24,270 nucleotides of DNA, from positions 1 through 24,270 of the IMG/VR virus record IMGVR_UViG_3300029309_000340; one strand, 5' to 3'. Origin of the DNA: a virus. Below, piece after piece: positions 21,528 through 24,270 of the stretch. The translations under genes were made by a program, and so were the position numbers. Position 1 is the stretch's first letter, and every line of letters begins with the position of its first letter. Under the pieces are notes generated by a model. That model worked only from the letters and a program-made list of their open reading frames with translations. It ran no database searches and was not told the origin of the DNA.

Positions 21528-21852
21528 TTACTTCTCCTTTTTGTTTATATGTTCTTATCATACAGACTAATAACAAAAGATAGTTAATGATGTCCATAAT
21601 CCTACCCTCTATACTTTCCGAGTATTCTTTTCCATCTTTAAAATAGTTAAAAACACTACTTGTGTGCTTCAGTAAATATACAGAAAGTACCTTCATTGGT
21701 GATAGCCCTAATGTTTTTGCTATGTTCTCGAAGTTCCATAAAACATTTGAGTTATGGTGTCCTTCTGTATACTCAATACGTTTGTCGTCTGAAAGTTTGA
21801 GAGTTTTCTTGAGGAAGTCCTCTCTCATAAATTGATATTCTTTTGAGTTCAT
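21520..21852 (-). CDS. DUF1599/Nmad1-like protein (110 aa)
   Basis: AGGAG lies 6 bases before the ATG, which makes an ATGA overlap with the upstream gene. The pattern DDKRIEYTEGHHNSNVLWNFENIAKTLGLSPMKVLSVYLLKH..., then EGRIMDIINYLLLL matches the DUF1599 family as I recall it ('nucleotide modification associated domain 1'). That is an all-helical protein seen in phages and linked by context to base modification. Key visible residues are N35-N40-F41, K62-H63, E82-x-R84-x2-D87-x2-N90-Y91. A MazG-like nucleotide pocket is possible. No partner hydroxylase or transferase lies in the window. Confidence 0.65.
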   Translation of the reverse strand: MNSKEYQFMREDFLKKTLKLSDDKRIEYTEGHHNSNVLWNFENIAKTLGLSPMKVLSVYLLKHTSSVFNYFKDGKEYSESIEGRIMDIINYLLLLVCMIRTYKQKGEVNE

Positions 21853-22043
21853 AAGTTTCTCCTAGTTTCAAAGTATAAATTAATTTCATCTCTGTACAGT
21901 TTGCTTGTAGAAATCGGATCATTTATGAAACTTGCTATCACTTCACAAAAGTCTTTTTTCTTTAGTTTGCAGTTGTCAATATCTAGTTCAAAGAACATAA
22001 CTACATCCTCCCTAGTTATCTTTTTTGTCATTGGATACGGCAT
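21849..22043 (-). CDS. Small protein (64 aa), unknown
   Basis: AAAGGAG lies 5 bases before the ATG at 22043, which favours that start over the internal ATG four codons on. It overlaps the upstream gene by 32 bases. Sequence: ITREDVVMFFELDIDNCKLKKKDFCEVIASFIND, helix-rich with two Cys, then LYFETRRNL. The TGA overlaps the start of the Nmad1-like gene. No family is recognised. Confidence 0.65.
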   Translation of the reverse strand: MPYPMTKKITREDVVMFFELDIDNCKLKKKDFCEVIASFINDPISTSKLYRDEINLYFETRRNL

Positions 22044-22251
22044 GTTTACTCCTTTTTCTATTTAGCGTATCTGTAAATGAATTATAGGCATTCTCTGTTG
22101 TATTGCCCCATAAGATAGCTTCTCTTTCTACCCATTCTTTACTATTCCATTCTTTCTTTTTATCACGCTCTAGTTTTAACTTTAGTTCTTCCAAGTATCT
22201 TTTTGCACTATCGTAACCCATGTCAGTTACCAGACCTTTTATTTTACCCAT
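22012..22251 (-). CDS. Hypothetical protein (79 aa)
   Basis: TAATG overlap with the upstream gene, with AAGGAG just upstream. Highly charged helix in the first half (YDSAKRYLEELKLKLERDKKKEW), Trp-containing middle (NSKEWVEREAILWGNTTENAY), basic tail (NRKRSKHAVSNDKKD). No membrane segment, no motif recognised. Confidence 0.65.
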   Translation of the reverse strand: MGKIKGLVTDMGYDSAKRYLEELKLKLERDKKKEWNSKEWVEREAILWGNTTENAYNSFTDTLNRKRSKHAVSNDKKDN

Positions 22252-22457
22252 TACTTCTCCTTATGCCCCCATTGTTTTTTGATGTATTTCTTGATCTCAC
22301 TTTTAAATATGATGTTTTTTGTATACCCTTTTTTATGACTCCAATCATCATTACAAATATGATCGTTGCACATATCGTCATCTAAATCTTCTATAAATTG
22401 TCCCTCTCCCCAAAAGTCATATTCACAATCTTCACAAACCATTTTTACTTCTATCAT
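22251..22457 (-). CDS. Cys-rich small protein (68 aa), possible zinc site; first gene after promoter copy B
   Basis: AAGGAG lies upstream of the ATG, only about 20 bases downstream of the predicted transcription start of the 22478-22514 module. C8-x2-C11 (MVCEDCEYDFWGEGQ) and C30-x4-C35 (DMCNDHICNDD) give a C-x2-C/C-x4-C set like that of the 97-aa protein at 20583. The middle is acidic (EDLDDD) and the C-terminus is basic (KSEIKKYIKKQWGHKEK). Function unknown. Confidence 0.68.
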   Translation of the reverse strand: MIEVKMVCEDCEYDFWGEGQFIEDLDDDMCNDHICNDDWSHKKGYTKNIIFKSEIKKYIKKQWGHKEK

Positions 22458-22477
22458 TATATATCTCCTTTTTTTAT

Positions 22478-22514
22478 TTACTTATATAACTACACACTTA
22501 ATTAAAAGTTCCAA
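22478..22514 (-). promoter_or_regulatory. Promoter-like 37-bp module, copy B
   Basis: On the - strand it runs from TTGGAAC (22514) to ATAAGTAA (ending at 22478). TTGGAA acts as -35 and TTATAT as -10, 19 bases apart, with GTAG before the -10 as in copy A. It sits in the 63-base gap between the genes at 22521 and 22457. The transcript leader would be about 20 bases and begins close to the ribosome site. Confidence 0.65.
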
Positions 22515-22520
22515 TTTATT

Positions 22521-23027
22521 TTAATAATGTACATCTGCGGGTACTACAAAAACCTTTTGATCTCTTTCTTCTTCTGTAATATCTATACCGCCCCACTTGG
22601 TTAATGCATTGTTTAAATGGTTCCTAGACTTTATCCCTTCACCATCAGTATCATACATCCACACTCCTGAACCTTGATACATTCCAATAGAATAATAGTG
22701 GTGCTGAAGATGATTTTCTTTCAGAGATTGTATGATTTCTAGATCACTCTTATTTTCTGTAATCTTGCGTATCTCCTGTAAGTGATACCTCATATCCCTT
22801 AATGTGTTTCTCCACCCGTCTACCACCAATTTACGCCCTTCTGCGGTGCTTATCTCGGATACGGGTTGCAACCTATCGCCCCAATACGAAGTACCACCCT
22901 CATCAAAAGTATCGTAGTAGTCAAATGGATACTGCCCTTCGCATAGGTTATCCATGTTATTTCTAGCTTTGGAAATCGCCTCACTTCCAGAATTAGCGTA
23001 TACAATATTTCTTATTATCATGTGCAT
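22521..23027 (-). CDS. Hypothetical phage protein (168 aa)
   Basis: AAGGAG lies 9 bases before the ATG. Start MHMIIRNIVYANSGSEAISKARNNMDNL is a strand plus helix with the 'A-x-S-x-x-E-A' helix start seen in phage small proteins. Middle: YPFDYYDTFDEGGTSYWGDRLQPV, then a long helix (LRDMRYHLQEIRKITENKSDLEIIQSL). The C-terminus holds two aromatic strands (YYSIGMYQGSGVWMYDTDGEGIKS) and ends VFVVPADVHY. No catalytic pattern is recognised. It is one of the longer early genes and transcribed from copy A. Confidence 0.7.
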   Translation of the reverse strand: MHMIIRNIVYANSGSEAISKARNNMDNLCEGQYPFDYYDTFDEGGTSYWGDRLQPVSEISTAEGRKLVVDGWRNTLRDMRYHLQEIRKITENKSDLEIIQSLKENHLQHHYYSIGMYQGSGVWMYDTDGEGIKSRNHLNNALTKWGGIDITEEERDQKVFVVPADVHY

Positions 23028-23028
23028 T

Positions 23029-23211
23029 TTATTTGCTCCTTTTATTTAGTTTCTTACACAATTCTTTTGCTTCTTGTAAGTCTGTAAAATCGTATGACAT
23101 TGTTCTTTCGTTCTTGTTATCTGTACCATCATAAGGCTCACCATCAGAAACTTGGTATTCTTTTTGCTTTCCATCTTCTGTTAAACCTTCTACTATTATC
23201 CACTTCTGCAT
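23029..23211 (-). CDS. Small protein (60 aa), unknown
   Basis: TAATG overlap with the upstream gene. A strand-turn-strand-helix build: MQKWIIVEGLTEDGKQKEYQV..., a charged Asp/Asn/Arg loop, MSYDFTDLQEAKELCKKLNKRSK. A 'DL-x-EA' helix start like its neighbours suggests a small common fold used repeatedly in this arm. The stop is 1 base from the next gene. Confidence 0.65.
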   Translation of the reverse strand: MQKWIIVEGLTEDGKQKEYQVSDGEPYDGTDNKNERTMSYDFTDLQEAKELCKKLNKRSK

Positions 23212-23510
23212 TACTCTTCCTCCTCATCATGTATCTCATCCCAGAGATGTTTAGCCACCTCATAGAAATTGACTTGTTTTATAGAACTGTTTACCATGTC
23301 GCTTATAAAGCCATGTTCGTATTCATGTGAGTTCAATGCATTATCAGCCATTTCGATTGCCCACTCTTCTAATCTTTTGGATAAGTCGTATTCATTTTGA
23401 CAATCAAACGCCATTTTTAAAGCGTAACCATAGTCTGCTTCTGTGTTTGTGATCCACAAATTAAAATTCCAAGTTTCATAATTTGTCCATCCGTTGTATT
23501 CATTAGTCAT
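23211..23510 (-). CDS. 'GWTNYETW' family phage protein (99 aa; DUF7249-like)
   Basis: Residues 6-22 read NGWTNYETWNFNLWITN, the signature of a small family spread over phages and plasmids (recalled as DUF7249). The rest is helical: ADYGYALKMAFDC, LSKRLEEWAIEMADNAL, then NFYEVAKHLWDEIHDEEEE. The acidic tail fits proteins that bind host factors. Biochemical function is unknown. Overlaps its upstream neighbour by 8 bases and its downstream neighbour by 1. Confidence 0.78.
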   Translation of the reverse strand: MTNEYNGWTNYETWNFNLWITNTEADYGYALKMAFDCQNEYDLSKRLEEWAIEMADNALNSHEYEHGFISDMVNSSIKQVNFYEVAKHLWDEIHDEEEE

Positions 23511-23718
23511 TTTCAGAACCCTCCTCTATTTCCCAACTTAACCAATTTATAAACATTCTCTGCACTTGGATAGAAGACCTACCTATTACATTTACATTTT
23601 TCATTTCTGTTTTATTGACTTGAGGATTTTGAACCATAGTGAATTTCATATCATTATTTAATGATCTCCACCAATGCAATGCTTTTTTCCTCGCATCATT
23701 TACGATTATATTGCTCAT
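23503..23718 (-). CDS. Small phage protein (71 aa), 'ALHWWRSL' type
   Basis: AAAAGGAG lies 11 bases before the ATG. Sequence: NDARKKALHWWRSLNNDMKFTMVQNPQVN, a helix followed by a strand, then SSIQVQRMFINWLSWEIEEGSEND. The 'A-x-x-WW-x-S-L' helix is a motif I associate with small uncharacterised phage proteins. It is the first gene after promoter copy A and the structured leader at 23743-23808. Confidence 0.68.
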   Translation of the reverse strand: MSNIIVNDARKKALHWWRSLNNDMKFTMVQNPQVNKTEMKNVNVIGRSSIQVQRMFINWLSWEIEEGSEND

Positions 23719-23742
23719 TTATTACTGCTCCTTTTATTTTTT

Positions 23743-23808
23743 GGCGAGGGTACTAAGATTATCAATTTAATGATTAGGGTAATTACTCCCTCTATCGTTC
23801 TCCTCGCC
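23743..23808 (-). promoter_or_regulatory. Structured leader starting at a predicted transcript 5' end
   Basis: A perfect 7-bp GC stem pairs GGCGAGG (23743-23749) with CCTCGCC (23802-23808). Inside, on the - strand, AGGG/CCCT and ATCA/TGAT can form two small hairpins, giving a three-way junction. Copy A of the promoter module predicts transcription to start near 23811, 1-4 bases before the stem. The last base of the stem is 24 bases before the ATG of the 71-aa gene. On the - strand the stem is followed by AAAAAAT, so it is not a terminator. Confidence 0.6.
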
Positions 23809-23811
23809 TAT

Positions 23812-23848
23812 TTACTTATTATACTACGCTATTTGTTAAATGTTCCAA
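23812..23848 (-). promoter_or_regulatory. Promoter-like 37-bp module, copy A
   Basis: On the - strand it runs from TTGGAAC (23848) to AATAAGTAA (ending at 23812). TTGGAA acts as -35, TATAAT is a perfect sigma70-type -10, spacer 19 bases. It overlaps the last 30 bases of the 56-aa gene. It would drive the genes at 23718 and downstream, at least as far as the gap at 22521. Confidence 0.7.
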
Positions 23849-23989
23849 ATTATTTTTTAATTCTTTTATATCGTTATTAAATGCTTTTAAAGTTTCTTTT
23901 TCATCTAACTTCAACACACCATTTTTATTCTTTTTAAAAATTAATGTTACCTCAAAATCCTCTGTTACTGTGTAATATGTTTCTTTCAT
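23819..23989 (-). CDS. 56-aa small protein, unknown
   Basis: Read directly from the gap. The ATG makes an ATGA overlap with the upstream gene, with GGGGAAAAA just before it. Protein: MKETYYTVTEDFEVTLIFKKN..., strand-rich first half, then a helix (KAFNNDIKELKNNLEHLTNSVV) with coil-like leucines. No family is recognised. Promoter copy A lies over its last codons. Confidence 0.73.
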   Translation of the reverse strand: MKETYYTVTEDFEVTLIFKKNKNGVLKLDEKETLKAFNNDIKELKNNLEHLTNSVV

Positions 23990-24171
23990 TTTTTCCCCTT
24001 ATTTTTAAATTCTATGGTGTATTCCTCGACACCTTCTTCCAATAATTTTACTACTTTCCTTGCAAAAATATCTGTAAAGCTACCGTATGAATCCCCCATT
24101 GCTTTAGCAATCAGTGATGTTTTCAAACTTCTATATACTTTGTTATCAATATGTAGCTTTATAGTTTTCAA
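23986..24171 (-). CDS. Small ribbon-helix-helix-like protein (61 aa), TTG start
   Basis: The codon just before TTG (24169-24171) is the TAA of the upstream gene in the same frame, so the start is TTG or later. GAGG lies 8 bases upstream. Sequence: KTIKLHIDNKVYRSLKTSLIAK, a first strand then a helix, then SYGSFTDIFARKVVKLLEEGVEEY. The strand-helix-helix order and 'S-x-x-D-x-x-x-R' second helix resemble CopG/Arc-type small DNA-binding proteins. An early regulator is possible; the assignment is tentative. Confidence 0.55.
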   Translation of the reverse strand: MKTIKLHIDNKVYRSLKTSLIAKAMGDSYGSFTDIFARKVVKLLEEGVEEYTIEFKNKGKK

Positions 24172-24270
24172 TTACTTTTCCTCTAGTATCTTTTTTTCTT
24201 CTTTTGTTAGTTCGATACCCATTTTATTTTTAATCTCGATCCAACTTTTATCCTGACTAAAATCAGGCAA
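24172..24270 (-). CDS. C-terminal end of a gene cut by the right edge
   Basis: The frame is open from the window edge to TAA (24172-24174), 32 codons: ends FSQDKSWIEIKNKMGIELTKEEKKILEEK. The charged helix-rich end carries the GAGG of the next gene. Nothing can be said of its function from this fragment. A later ATG inside it (Met17) is possible but would give only 16 aa. Confidence 0.6.
   Translation of the reverse strand: MPDFSQDKSWIEIKNKMGIELTKEEKKILEEK

Overview
The window is a piece of an AT-rich tailed-phage genome. Tail and virion genes fill the + strand from 2 to 14705. A dense block of small early-type genes fills the - strand from 24270 down to 14702. Low GC, tight ATGA/TAATG gene overlaps, AAGGAG ribosome sites, fibre-type junction motifs (TLDNYEEGTWTP) and a T7/pelagiphage-like order of tail and internal virion genes suggest a marine podovirus-like phage of a low-GC bacterium. 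The host is an inference; nothing in the window fixes it. No capsid, portal, terminase, polymerase, primase, helicase, integrase, tRNA or CRISPR array is present.

+ strand: (i) the 3' part of a tail fibre gene, cut by the left edge (2-733); (ii) small unknown genes (760-1597); (iii) a run of membrane or lipoprotein-like small proteins, probably lysis-related but with no recognisable endolysin (1594-2940), then a small soluble protein; (iv) a large tail protein gene split by an in-frame TAA into 134 and 937 codons (3168-6386); (v) a 226-aa structural protein, a Gly-rich 515-aa protein, a coiled-coil 298-aa protein and a 1715-aa giant, which look like a DNA-ejection/internal virion set (6386-14705).

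The two arms meet tail to tail at 14702-14705, where the two stop codons share TTAA and no terminator is visible.

- strand, read right to left: a small ribbon-helix-helix-like protein; small unknown proteins, including a 'GWTNYETW' family member; a DUF1599/Nmad1-like protein; a chain of five proteins of 34-56 aa, three of them consecutive single-pass membrane proteins; zinc-ribbon-like proteins; an HNH endonuclease; and a DNA recombination/repair module. That module holds a Cas4-like Fe-S nuclease, an SSB-like protein and two further PD-(D/E)XK-type proteins.

Regulation: three copies of a 37-bp promoter-like module (TTGRAAC, about 19 bp, then a TATAAT-like box and AAGTAA) lie in - strand gaps at 23812-23848, 22478-22514 and 20545-20581. 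GC-rich stems stand out in gaps at 23743-23808 (starting almost at the predicted transcript 5' end), 20232-20251, 18536-18615 (before the Cas4-like gene, which lacks a Shine-Dalgarno) and 15233-15248. Seven real genes of 34-56 codons were found by hand on the - strand and one of 48 codons on the + strand. There is no gene-free stretch over 300 bases.
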